Shown: positions 49,228-57,334 of the stretch, piece after piece
How positions within the stretch are numbered: position 1 is the stretch's first letter
Layout of the letters: each line of letters begins with the position of its first letter
Source: Jiella marina
GTDB lineage: Bacteria; Pseudomonadota; Alphaproteobacteria; Rhizobiales; Rhizobiaceae
DNA length: 64,000 nt
NCBI RefSeq assembly: GCF_024359545.1
Contig: NZ_JAKQZG010000001.1
Location: 434,001-498,000 of the forward strand
Reading direction: 5' to 3'
The notes under the pieces: model-generated
The model's input: the letters and a program-made list of their open reading frames with translations, nothing else
Told to the model about the DNA's origin: nothing
Databases searched by the model: none
Made by a program: the position numbers and the translations under genes

Positions 49228-51174
49228 TCAGGAAAGCATGACGCGGGCGACGGCATAGGCGTCGAGATCGATATCGAGATTGGTTCCCGAGGCGGGGACA
49301 AGATCATCCATGAATGAAGGCGATCCGGCGGCCTCCACGAAGTGCTCGGCATCGAGGATTTTCATCGCGGAAATCTGGCCCGGCATCGCCACCGACTGGA
49401 GTTCCGATGTCAGATTGGCGACAAGAAGCTCAAAACCACCCTCGTCATTGCGCGCCGCCACCGCCAGGATGCGGCCGCGGTCGGACGGCGCGGTGGCAAG
49501 GAGCTTGCGACCGCCGAGCCGGGCGAGTGCACGTTCCACATGATAGACGGGGAAGAGCCCGCCTTCGCCTTCGAAATGGGGCTGCGGCCAGTCCTGCTTC
49601 ACCGAGACGACGCCATGGGCGCCGGTGGTGTCGCCGAACGCGATCGCGCTGACACCTTTCTCCGCCATCACGGCATAGTAGCCGAGCGTGAAGGCGGCGC
49701 CGATCAGACCGCGCTGGCGCGGATCGTTGCGGTTCATCGCCTGGCGGATGTTCTTCGGGTTTTCCATCGGCGCGTCGCCATAAGGGTTCATGCGCATGCC
49801 GATGGCACTCGGGCCGACCATGACCGGCTTGTCGCCGGCGATCTCGCGAGCGCTGAGGCCGATATAGGGGAGCGCCTCCAGGCTCTCGAAGACCGTCCGG
49901 TCGTCACCCGCATGGACGATCGCCGAGGTGGTAAAGCCGACGAGATCGAGATCCTCGAGCGGGGGACGCTTGCGATTGAGCTCGGTGAAGTAGGAGAACA
50001 TGCCGCCGCCGATCGCCGCCTTCGTGAAGGCCGTCCGGGCTGCGGTGTAAAGACCGGCAAGCGGAGCCGCCGGCGGCCAGGGACTGCCGGGCAGCGTCGC
50101 CTTCATGTCGGAAGCGGGAGAAACGCGCACGACCGCGAAGGGCTCGCCGATCGCCGCCACCTGCCGGCCGATCTCCGCGACCTGTTCGGCGTATCCGTCG
50201 ACCTCGTCGATCACCAGTTCGAGCCAGGCCTCGGCGCCGATCTGGCTGGCGATCTCGGCGGCTGCGGCGAGTTCCGCCTCGCCGCTTTCGCGGGGATCGT
50301 GATGGTAGACCAGAAAATCGGGTTTCAGCTTGGCGATGGTGTCGAGGGCCGAGCGGGTGGTGAGAATCTCTTCCGCCCTCAGCCCGATGCCGAACCTGGG
50401 CGCCGGCCCCTGGTCTTCCCCGAGTGCGATGCGAACGGGATCGGCGCCGCCCGCAGCCCCGGATCTCGCCGGTTCGCCCTCGACCGTGATCGTGACGGTC
50501 TGGTCCTCCAAGTCGCCGGGCTTCAGCGTATAGGGCCAGGGAAGCGCGAGCGGGCGGACATAGGTCTTGTAGGAGGCATCGGTCCAGTTGCGCTGATCCT
50601 CCATCTCGAAGGTGTCGCCTTCCATCCGACAGATCACCTTGAGACCCTCGACCGGCTCATGGGTCAGGGTTCTGAGCTCCATCATCGGCTGAAGCGGGTC
50701 GATGATCTCGGGAAAGCGCCCCTCCTCGATGCTCCCGTCCACATGCTCGATCGTCACGGGCTGGCCGCTCACGCCCTTGACCGGATGCAGGACGACGAAG
50801 CCCGTGCGGTTGGTGACGAAATCACCGGTCGCTTCGCCCTTGCCATGAAAGGTGAGGATGCGCGGCGTCCCGACGATCTCGGCGGTGTACCGGAACGACT
50901 GGCTGTCATCGCCGGCGCTGGCCTTGTAGCGCACGGTGAAGCGATCGCCTTCCTCCTCCACCGACAGTTCGTCGATGACGGCGTTGTAGGTGCCCCAGTT
51001 CCTGTCGCGAACGATGAAGGAGACGGCGCGGATGATCTCGATCCCATCGTAGCGGATGGCTCGCAGATTGCCGTTGTCCAGTTCCGCCGAGAGCTTGCCG
51101 GCCTTCAGAATGCGGGGCGGAGCGACAATCTCCTCGGTGCCGGTCAGTCGAACGGCAAGGCTCGGTTCGCTCAT
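49228..51174 (-). CDS. apnL: D-apionate lactonase-like protein (ApnL family)
   Basis: The 648-residue product matches the ApnL family as I remember it: an N-terminal beta region (LSAELDNGNLRAIRYDGIEI, then RDRNWGTYNAVIDELSVEEEGDRF and TNRTGFVVLHPVKGVSGQPV), the mark EMEDQRNWTDASYKTYVRP, a TIM-barrel-like middle (about 250-540) and a C-terminal beta domain. ApnL opens D-apionolactone to D-apionate. The neighbouring DenD-Otn genes act on four-carbon acids, so the true lactone may be another, such as erythronolactone. The name rests on family recognition. Confidence 0.75.
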   Translation of the reverse strand: MSEPSLAVRLTGTEEIVAPPRILKAGKLSAELDNGNLRAIRYDGIEIIRAVSFIVRDRNWGTYNAVIDELSVEEEGDRFTVRYKASAGDDSQSFRYTAEIVGTPRILTFHGKGEATGDFVTNRTGFVVLHPVKGVSGQPVTIEHVDGSIEEGRFPEIIDPLQPMMELRTLTHEPVEGLKVICRMEGDTFEMEDQRNWTDASYKTYVRPLALPWPYTLKPGDLEDQTVTITVEGEPARSGAAGGADPVRIALGEDQGPAPRFGIGLRAEEILTTRSALDTIAKLKPDFLVYHHDPRESGEAELAAAAEIASQIGAEAWLELVIDEVDGYAEQVAEIGRQVAAIGEPFAVVRVSPASDMKATLPGSPWPPAAPLAGLYTAARTAFTKAAIGGGMFSYFTELNRKRPPLEDLDLVGFTTSAIVHAGDDRTVFESLEALPYIGLSAREIAGDKPVMVGPSAIGMRMNPYGDAPMENPKNIRQAMNRNDPRQRGLIGAAFTLGYYAVMAEKGVSAIAFGDTTGAHGVVSVKQDWPQPHFEGEGGLFPVYHVERALARLGGRKLLATAPSDRGRILAVAARNDEGGFELLVANLTSELQSVAMPGQISAMKILDAEHFVEAAGSPSFMDDLVPASGTNLDIDLDAYAVARVMLS

Positions 51175-51218
51175 GTTCTCCTCCCAAGGTCATTCGTTTT
51201 CTTGAAGCTCTCGTGGTC

Positions 51219-52241
51219 TCAGCGATCCGTCCGGCTGCTCACCAGGCGCTCGACGAGAAGCGCCAGAATGATGATCGAGCCGATGGCCGACCCCTGCCAG
51301 AAGGGCGAAACGCCCATGAGATTGAGGCCGTTGCGGATCATCACCATGATCAAGACGCCGATCAGCGTGCCGATGATCGAGCCGCGCCCGCCATAGAGGC
51401 TCGCTCCGCCGATGACGACGGCGGCGATCGCGTCGAGTTCCATGAGATTGCCGGCGAGCGGATCGGCCGACAGGATCTGGGCGATCGAGAAGGTGATCGC
51501 CACGGCCGAAAAGGCGCCGGAGACCACGTAAGGCAGGATCGAATAGAAGAGGACGCTGAGCCCCGCCGCGCGCGCCGCCTCCTTGTTCGAGCCGATCGCA
51601 TAGATCGTCCGCCCACCCTTCGTATAGGTGAGGTAGAGCCAGGCCAGCAGGTACATCACGCCGAGAAAGAAGACATTCGCCGGGATGCCGAGGATTGTCG
51701 TGTAGACGATGTCGGAGAGGCTCGACGGAATGCCGGAAATCGCCGTCTGGCCGGAGAGGATGTAGGCGAGGCTTCGCCCGATCGCCATGACACCGAGGGT
51801 AACGACGAAGGCGGCCAGCCCGAAATAGGCGACCAGAATGCCCGACACGAGGCCGATGCCAGCACCCGCCAGGACCGCCATCATGATCGCGACCGGGATC
51901 GGATAGTCCTGCAGCGCCAGACCGAGCACGATGCCCGTCAGCCCCGCGACCGAGCCGACGGACAGATCGATGCCGCCGGTCAGGATGACGAAGGTCATGC
52001 CGATCGCGACGAGCCCGATCACCACCGACTGGTCGAGAATGTTGAAGATGTTGGTCTGGGTCAGGAAGTAGGGCGAAGCGAAGGACAGCGCGACGGCGAT
52101 GAGGAGCGCCAGCGCCAGCATGCGGAATTCGAGCCGTGTGAAGATGCGTTTGAACATGGTGCCCATGTCGAAACCGTTCGTGCTGCTGGCGCCCGCCTGG
52201 CTCCGATCCGCGCCACTCGCGGTGTTGGTCTGTTCAACCAT
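51219..52241 (-). CDS. Sugar ABC transporter permease, RbsC family
   Basis: The 340-residue product has about ten hydrophobic segments and RbsC-type text (VIGLVAIGMTFVILTGGIDLSVGSVAGL and the loop VIGGASLYGGRGSIIGTLIG, with the EAA-like segment). The start at 52241 overlaps the ATPase stop by 8 nt. It forms the import channel with the binding protein and ATPase. The substrate should be the sugar acid or lactone used by the downstream enzymes. Confidence 0.93.
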   Translation of the reverse strand: MVEQTNTASGADRSQAGASSTNGFDMGTMFKRIFTRLEFRMLALALLIAVALSFASPYFLTQTNIFNILDQSVVIGLVAIGMTFVILTGGIDLSVGSVAGLTGIVLGLALQDYPIPVAIMMAVLAGAGIGLVSGILVAYFGLAAFVVTLGVMAIGRSLAYILSGQTAISGIPSSLSDIVYTTILGIPANVFFLGVMYLLAWLYLTYTKGGRTIYAIGSNKEAARAAGLSVLFYSILPYVVSGAFSAVAITFSIAQILSADPLAGNLMELDAIAAVVIGGASLYGGRGSIIGTLIGVLIMVMIRNGLNLMGVSPFWQGSAIGSIIILALLVERLVSSRTDR

Positions 52242-54159
52242 TGAGACTCTCGATCCGTTGTCTGATCTCTTCCGCCGAGTACCCTTCTGCCCCGCCAGGC
52301 ACGGTCAGCCCCACCCAGCCGAAATCATGGCCGCGATGGCTGCGGATGGGGACGATGAGGGTCGAGCGGCTGCCGTCGGCTTCCGTCACGAAGCCCTGCC
52401 CGCGCGAGGCGAGACTCTTGGGAATGGTGGTTTCCTCGAAGCGCTTGGCTTCCCCGGAGGAGAAACCAGGCGCGGCCTCGGGATTGGCGACAACGCTGTT
52501 GAGGCAGATCAGATCGTCCTCATCGATCAGCGCCCAGAAGCCCGCTCCGCCGCAGTCGACGGCGAGCGCGCTCAGAACCGCGGTGTTCTTGCGCATCGAG
52601 GTGCGCGGGGCGGCAAGGAGCGTCAGCTTTTCCTCGTCCAGCGCCGAACTCGCCATGTCCGCAATCGACCGGCCGTCGCTGATCACGACGATGCGGGTCG
52701 ACAGGCCGAGTAGCTCTTCGAAGTCGGACGAGATGACGACCACGGCGACACCTTCCCCCGCAATCTTCTGGAGAAGCTCGTAGATCGCTTGGCGGGTGCC
52801 GATATCGACGCCCTTGGTGGGCTCGTCGAGGATCAGTACCTTGGGTTCCAGCAGCAGCCAGCGGGCGATGATGATCTTCTGCTGCATGCCGCCTGAGAAA
52901 TTGAGCATCGAGGCGTCGAACAGCCGATGGCCGGGAAGGTCGAGAAGCTTTAGGAGTTCATCGACCTTCTTCTGTCGTGCGCCGTAACCGAGGCCAAAGC
53001 CGCGATGGGCGCCGAGATGGGCGAGAAGCAGGTTCTCCTTCACCGACAGGTCCGGCACGATGTTCTGCACCCGCCGGTCTTCCGGCACGAAGCCGACGCC
53101 GGCCCTGACGGCCTGGGCGGGTTTACGGAAATCGACCTTCTTGCTGGCTAGCCACATTTCGCCGCCACTCTTGGGCCTCAGGCCGAAGATCGCCTCGGCC
53201 GTCTCCGACCGCCCCGCGCCGACGAGCCCGCCGAGCCCGAGGATTTCGCCTTTCCTGACGGCGAAGGACACGTCATGGACGACCGGCGGCGCGGCGATGT
53301 TCCTCACTTCGAAAACCACCGGTTCCCCCTCGGCGTCCGGTGCGACTTCGCGCTCGGTGTAGATCGCGCCGAGTTCACGGCCGACCATCAGGCGGATGAT
53401 CTCGGCCTGGGTCAGCGAGTGAGTTTCGAGCCCGGATGCGACCGTCGCGCCCTCGCGCATCACGGTGACCCGATCCGTGATCGCCAGCACCTCCTCCAAC
53501 CGGTGCGACACGAAGATCAGCGAGCGCCCGCTCTCCTTCAGCCGCGCCATCACGTCAAAGAGGCGCTCGACCTCGCCGGCGCTCAAGGAGGCGGTCGGTT
53601 CGTCGAAAATGATGAGTTCGGCATCAAGCGCCAGTGCTTTGGCGATCTCGACGAGCTGGCGCTGGGCGGCGGAGAGCTTGGCGACTTCCATGTCGAGGGA
53701 CAGAACATCGGCCTGGCCGAGGTCTTCCAGAATTGCAGTGGCGCGCCGGCGCATCTTGCCGCGGGAGAGGAAGCCGCTAGTGCCGAGCTCCGGCAGGAAG
53801 ATGTTCTCCAGAACGCTCAGATCCGGGGCAAGCGTCGTCTCCTGCATGACGATTGCGATGCCGGCCGACAGCGCATCGCGAGTGGAGCGCAGATGCAGCG
53901 GTTCACCCTTATGGACGAGCTTGCCGGCATCCGCACGGATGTGCCCGGAGATCACCTTGGAGAGCGTCGACTTGCCGGCGCCGTTCGCGCCCAGAAGCGC
54001 ATGAATTTCGCCTTCACGCAGATCGAACGTGGCGCCGGCCAGCGCCCGCGTGCGGCCGAAGCTCTTTTCGACATCGATGGCTTCGAGCAGCACGGCCGGC
54101 TCGTGCCTCGCTGCGCCGGTTCGTGCCGTCGACATGGCGGCATTCGATGGAGCGGTCAT
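52234..54159 (-). CDS. Sugar ABC transporter ATPase (RbsA type) with GAF-like C-terminal domain
   Basis: Starts at 54198 (GTG), 54159 or 54135 are possible; from 54159 the product has 641 residues, against about 500 for RbsA. Two ATPase halves are seen: Walker A GANGAGKST, signature LSAAQRQLVE, then degenerate second site GLVGAGRSE and NFSGGMQQKIIIARW. After about residue 517 comes a 124-residue extension with AVDCGGAGFWALIDEDDLICL and STLIVPIRSHRGHDFGWVGLTV, resembling a GAF domain. Such an extension is unusual and may sense a ligand to adjust transport. Confidence 0.88.
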   Translation of the reverse strand: MTAPSNAAMSTARTGAARHEPAVLLEAIDVEKSFGRTRALAGATFDLREGEIHALLGANGAGKSTLSKVISGHIRADAGKLVHKGEPLHLRSTRDALSAGIAIVMQETTLAPDLSVLENIFLPELGTSGFLSRGKMRRRATAILEDLGQADVLSLDMEVAKLSAAQRQLVEIAKALALDAELIIFDEPTASLSAGEVERLFDVMARLKESGRSLIFVSHRLEEVLAITDRVTVMREGATVASGLETHSLTQAEIIRLMVGRELGAIYTEREVAPDAEGEPVVFEVRNIAAPPVVHDVSFAVRKGEILGLGGLVGAGRSETAEAIFGLRPKSGGEMWLASKKVDFRKPAQAVRAGVGFVPEDRRVQNIVPDLSVKENLLLAHLGAHRGFGLGYGARQKKVDELLKLLDLPGHRLFDASMLNFSGGMQQKIIIARWLLLEPKVLILDEPTKGVDIGTRQAIYELLQKIAGEGVAVVVISSDFEELLGLSTRIVVISDGRSIADMASSALDEEKLTLLAAPRTSMRKNTAVLSALAVDCGGAGFWALIDEDDLICLNSVVANPEAAPGFSSGEAKRFEETTIPKSLASRGQGFVTEADGSRSTLIVPIRSHRGHDFGWVGLTVPGGAEGYSAEEIRQRIESLNG

Positions 54160-54231
54160 CCCGATCGGTCCCGACAACCCGTCGGCAAAGGGGAACACGA
54201 CACCGAGCGCCCCTTTCCGACAACAGAGAAA

Positions 54232-54256
54232 CCCGGCCGGCTTGCCGCCGGCCGGG
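54232..54256 (-). promoter_or_regulatory. Intercistronic hairpin between binding-protein and ATPase genes
   Basis: CCCGGCCGGC and GCCGGCCGGG (54232-54241 and 54247-54256) enclose a 5-nt loop, followed leftward by TTTCTCTG. Such hairpins often protect upstream mRNA or partly terminate, giving more binding protein than transporter. Confidence 0.75.
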
Positions 54257-54274
54257 AGCCGACGAGCCTCAGGC

Positions 54275-55261
54275 TCACTCCATTTCGTTGGCGAAGACGG
54301 TTTCCTTCACCGTCGGAAGGACGTCCTCGATGTTCTTCGAGGTGACGACCAGGATCGGCACGACGATTTCCTTGTCCGGGGTTTCGCCGTCGAGGTGCTG
54401 GAAGAGAGCCTCGGCCGATTTCTGGCCCATCAGGTAAGGCTGCTGCATGCCCGAGGCGACGATCTCGCCGGACTTCAGGAGATCGACGAATTCCGGAATG
54501 CCGTCGAAGGCCGCGACCAGAACCTCGCCCTGGCGCCTTGCGGCGCGGATCGCCCGGAGCGCGCCGATCGCCGGCTGATCGGTCTGGACGAAGAGACCGC
54601 GCATGCCGGGATTGGCGGTGAGCATGTCCTGCACGAACTTGAAGGTCTCGTCGGCCGTATAGGACTGCATCTGCTGGAGACCGGCCTCCTCGCCGGTCAC
54701 GCCGCCTTCCTGAATCCCGTCACGGAAGCCCTTGGTGCGGGCCTGACCGTTCTTGCGGGCCTGAGAGATGGTGACGAGGCCGACCGAGCCGTCCGCCCAG
54801 TCCTTTTCCTTCATCGCCTCCGCAAGCGCCTCGCCGACGCCCTTGGCGCCTTCATAGTTGTCGGAGATGATGAAGGAGACGTATTCGCCCTCATTGGTGC
54901 CGATGTCGGCGATCACGACAGGGATATCGTTCTGCTTCGCAAGCTGCAGGACGCTCGGTGCCGTGGAGGAATCGGTCGGCGAGATGATGATGCCGGCGAC
55001 CCCGCGGGCGATTGCGTCCTGCGCATTCTGAAGCTGCGTCTGGGCGTTGTTGCGCGAATCCAGCGCCTGGTAGCCGTACCCGTTCTCCTTGGCGACGGAC
55101 TCGACGCCTTTCGACAGGTAGCGCCAGAACGGCAGGTCGAGGCCGGGCGTCAGATAGACGATCTCCTGCGACTGGGCGCTCGCCGGCGCCATGCCTGCGA
55201 AGCCAATACCGGCCGACAGCGCCACAGCGGCCGCCGCCTTCAGGAAATTGCGTTTCAACAT
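54275..55261 (-). CDS. Sugar ABC transporter substrate-binding protein, RbsB type
   Basis: The start at 55261 follows a GGGAGGAG site, and the product has 328 residues with a signal peptide (MLKRNFLKAAAAVALSAGIGF). The periplasmic-binding fold is recognised by ARGVAGIIISPTDSS, IPVVIADIGTN, KGFRDGIQ and FDGIPEFVDLLKSG. It captures the sugar acid substrate for the adjacent transporter. The ending PTVKETVFANEME is ordinary. Confidence 0.94.
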   Translation of the reverse strand: MLKRNFLKAAAAVALSAGIGFAGMAPASAQSQEIVYLTPGLDLPFWRYLSKGVESVAKENGYGYQALDSRNNAQTQLQNAQDAIARGVAGIIISPTDSSTAPSVLQLAKQNDIPVVIADIGTNEGEYVSFIISDNYEGAKGVGEALAEAMKEKDWADGSVGLVTISQARKNGQARTKGFRDGIQEGGVTGEEAGLQQMQSYTADETFKFVQDMLTANPGMRGLFVQTDQPAIGALRAIRAARRQGEVLVAAFDGIPEFVDLLKSGEIVASGMQQPYLMGQKSAEALFQHLDGETPDKEIVVPILVVTSKNIEDVLPTVKETVFANEME

Positions 55262-55314
55262 GTCTTTTCTCCTCCCTTTCGACACGGCTCCTTTGACCGG
55301 GAACCCTCGGCAGA

Positions 55315-56148
55315 TCAGCGCCTCCCCGGCGGCAAGGTGCCACCATCAAGCACCGAAACATCCTGACCGGCGATTCCTCCTCCGGCGGTCAGGATGGTGA
55401 TTGTGGTCTGATAGATGCGATTGAGGTGGATCTCGAAGGCACGGATCGTGCGCTCGGCATCGCGCGACTTCAGCGCTCCGACGATCGCCTGGTGATCGCG
55501 ATAGCTCCTTTCGATCGCACCCGGCTCGGCAACAGCCCGATGGCGGTGCTCCATCATGAACCCGTAAAGATCACCCACGAAATCCGCGAGCGCTGCGTTG
55601 CCGCAGGAACGATAGACCGCCAGGTGGAATTCCCGGTCGATGATCAGAAACCGGACCGGATCTTCCATCGCCTTGCGCTGCGCCTTGAGCGACTCTTCCA
55701 GGAAGCCGATCGTCTGATCCTCGATCCGCGTCGCCGCATCGGCGACCACCTGCCGCTCGACCAGCCAACGCGAGGCATGAATGTCCTCGATATCGTAACT
55801 GTTGATGCGCTTGGCTTCGCGCAGTCCGACGAAATCCGCCCCGACATCGTCGGATATCACCTTGGTTCGGGCGCCATGGACCACGGCCAGCAGACCCTTG
55901 GCGGCCAGAATCTGGATTCCGCCCCTCACCGTCTCGCGGCTCACCTGAAGCGCGGCGGCGAGTTCGCGCTCGCTCGGCAGGGAATCCCCGACCTTGAGGA
56001 GGCCTGAGGCGATCAGCGCCGCGAGCTTTGCAGCCACCACGTCGCGCACGCTGTGGCGCAGGATGGCTTCGCGCAGTTGCGGTGCGTTCTCCAGGACATA
56101 CTCGGTCAGAGACATCAGCGACGAAACTACCTTGATCTTCTGGTCCAT
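55315..56148 (-). CDS. GntR/FadR-family regulator of the erythronate/apionate operon
   Basis: The 277-residue product has a GntR helix-turn-helix (KLAALIASGLLKVGDSLPSERELAAALQVSRETVRGGI) followed by an FCD ligand domain with His and Asp/Arg metal pattern (DREFHLAVYRSCGN, RDHQAIVGALKSRD). It is the first gene of the leftward operon and probably represses it until a sugar acid binds. The start codon lies inside an inverted repeat, suggesting self-control. Confidence 0.92.
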   Translation of the reverse strand: MDQKIKVVSSLMSLTEYVLENAPQLREAILRHSVRDVVAAKLAALIASGLLKVGDSLPSERELAAALQVSRETVRGGIQILAAKGLLAVVHGARTKVISDDVGADFVGLREAKRINSYDIEDIHASRWLVERQVVADAATRIEDQTIGFLEESLKAQRKAMEDPVRFLIIDREFHLAVYRSCGNAALADFVGDLYGFMMEHRHRAVAEPGAIERSYRDHQAIVGALKSRDAERTIRAFEIHLNRIYQTTITILTAGGGIAGQDVSVLDGGTLPPGRR

Positions 56149-56160
56149 CCACCGGACCAG
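56140..56160. promoter_or_regulatory. Probable GntR operator overlapping its own start
   Basis: CTGGTCC, 7-bp spacer, GGACCAG; the start ATG (56146-56148) falls in the spacer and left arm. The TGGT..ACCA ends agree with the FadR-type core, though the spacing is wider. Confidence 0.6.
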
Positions 56161-56471
56161 TGCGGAAACTATCGATCATGGGCCCGGGGGCTGTCAACCG
56201 CGCCCTCCGTGAGCCCGCCCGTCTCCGGGCACAGACCGCCCTCACCCCGTCTGCATCCGATCGCGCCTTCGATTGATGGATTTCACCGGGGAGCCATAGC
56301 GGCCGGAGCACCCGCGGGATTGCCGGAAATGCCATGTTGGAGAGACGCACCGTGCAGTTGTCGATGGAAAGCCCCGTGCGACGCTCGTCGGCCTTGCTGT
56401 CAGCCCGGACGTTCGTCTGTCCGCTTCGGCCTCACCCGAAGGTTATCCAATCTCTCAATGGTCGCGGTGGC
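56149..56471. other. 323-bp intergenic region with promoter for the den operon
   Basis: Between the GntR start and the end of the TetR gene. Beyond the inverted repeat at 56140-56160 I see no second strong site, no gene and no RNA structure. Confidence 0.4.
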
Positions 56472-57104
56472 TCACGCGTCCCGTTCGGCCAGCCTTGCCT
56501 CGAAGCGCGCCATTTCGATCTGCGGCGGGCGTTTGCCCGTGTAGATCTCGACATAGTTCGGAAACCGCTTCAGCCGCTCCTCCAGGGTCTCTTCCGTGCG
56601 CATCGAGATGTAGCCCACCTGGACGAGATAGATCGTGCGAGCCCTGACGTCGGCGTCGTCGCCGTCATGTCCCCAGGCCTTGAGCATGGTCACAAGTCCT
56701 TCGAGGCGCCTGGCATCAGCCTCCTGAACACGATCGAGGACTCTTGCGTCCTGTTGCGCCCAGGCCCGAACGGCGAGTTCCAGACGGGAATCGAAACTCG
56801 TTTCTCCGAGGAAGGTGCTGATCACGTTCAGCATCGCTTCGGTCTCGGTGGCAGCGAATTCTGTCGTTGCAGCCAGCAGACGCCCGGTCGTGCTTTGATC
56901 CCAGCGCTCGAGCAAAGCATCAAGCAATTGCTGCCGGTCCTTGAAAAACCAGTAGAAACTCGTTCTCGACAAATTCAGTCTCTTGCCGAGCGGCTGAATC
57001 TTCACCGCCTCGACACCGCTTTCGATCAGAGCCTCATAGGCCGCGTCGAGCCAAACCTCGCGCGAACCCCGCCAGCCCTTGTCGTCGTGATTCTCGTCAT
57101 TCAT
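56472..57104 (-). CDS. TetR-family transcriptional regulator
   Basis: The ATG at 57104 gives 210 residues; earlier GTG and TTG starts exist. A TetR helix-turn-helix is seen in residues about 12-60 (REVWLDAAYEALIESGVEAVKIQPLGKRLNLSRTSFYWFFKDRQQLLDALL). The C-terminal ligand domain has no recognisable motif. It is divergent from the flavoprotein gene at 57335 across a 230-bp gap and probably regulates it. The ligand may be a betaine or N-methylated amine. Confidence 0.9.
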   Translation of the reverse strand: MNDENHDDKGWRGSREVWLDAAYEALIESGVEAVKIQPLGKRLNLSRTSFYWFFKDRQQLLDALLERWDQSTTGRLLAATTEFAATETEAMLNVISTFLGETSFDSRLELAVRAWAQQDARVLDRVQEADARRLEGLVTMLKAWGHDGDDADVRARTIYLVQVGYISMRTEETLEERLKRFPNYVEIYTGKRPPQIEMARFEARLAERDA

Positions 57105-57266
57105 GGGCCGGTGGATATTCACGTGCGCTCCTTCGGGCAAGCGCGCACGGACGGCGCGCTCCCGCTCTGACAGAAAAGTCGCCCTCGCCTTTCGCGGCGC
57201 TCCCGCGCCTGCGACCGACGGCCGACACGACGTCTTTCAAATCGCGTTACATAGGTGTCTTCTCTC

Positions 57267-57295
57267 TTGACACAAGTGAACATTTTTGGAAATCT
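57267..57295 (+). promoter_or_regulatory. Possible sigma-70-type promoter of flavoprotein gene
   Basis: TTGACA at 57267-57272 and AAATCT at 57290-57295 with 17-bp spacing, 40 bp before the start. The -10 is weak. Confidence 0.35.
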
Positions 57296-57334
57296 CATGA
57301 TCGCTCGCTCTCCGGCTTTGAACAGGAGCCCGTC

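Noticed and set aside
49342-51396. Top-strand frame of 684 codons opposite the ApnL-like gene
   Set aside because: Antisense to a better frame and made of Arg/Asp/Gly-rich shadow translation.
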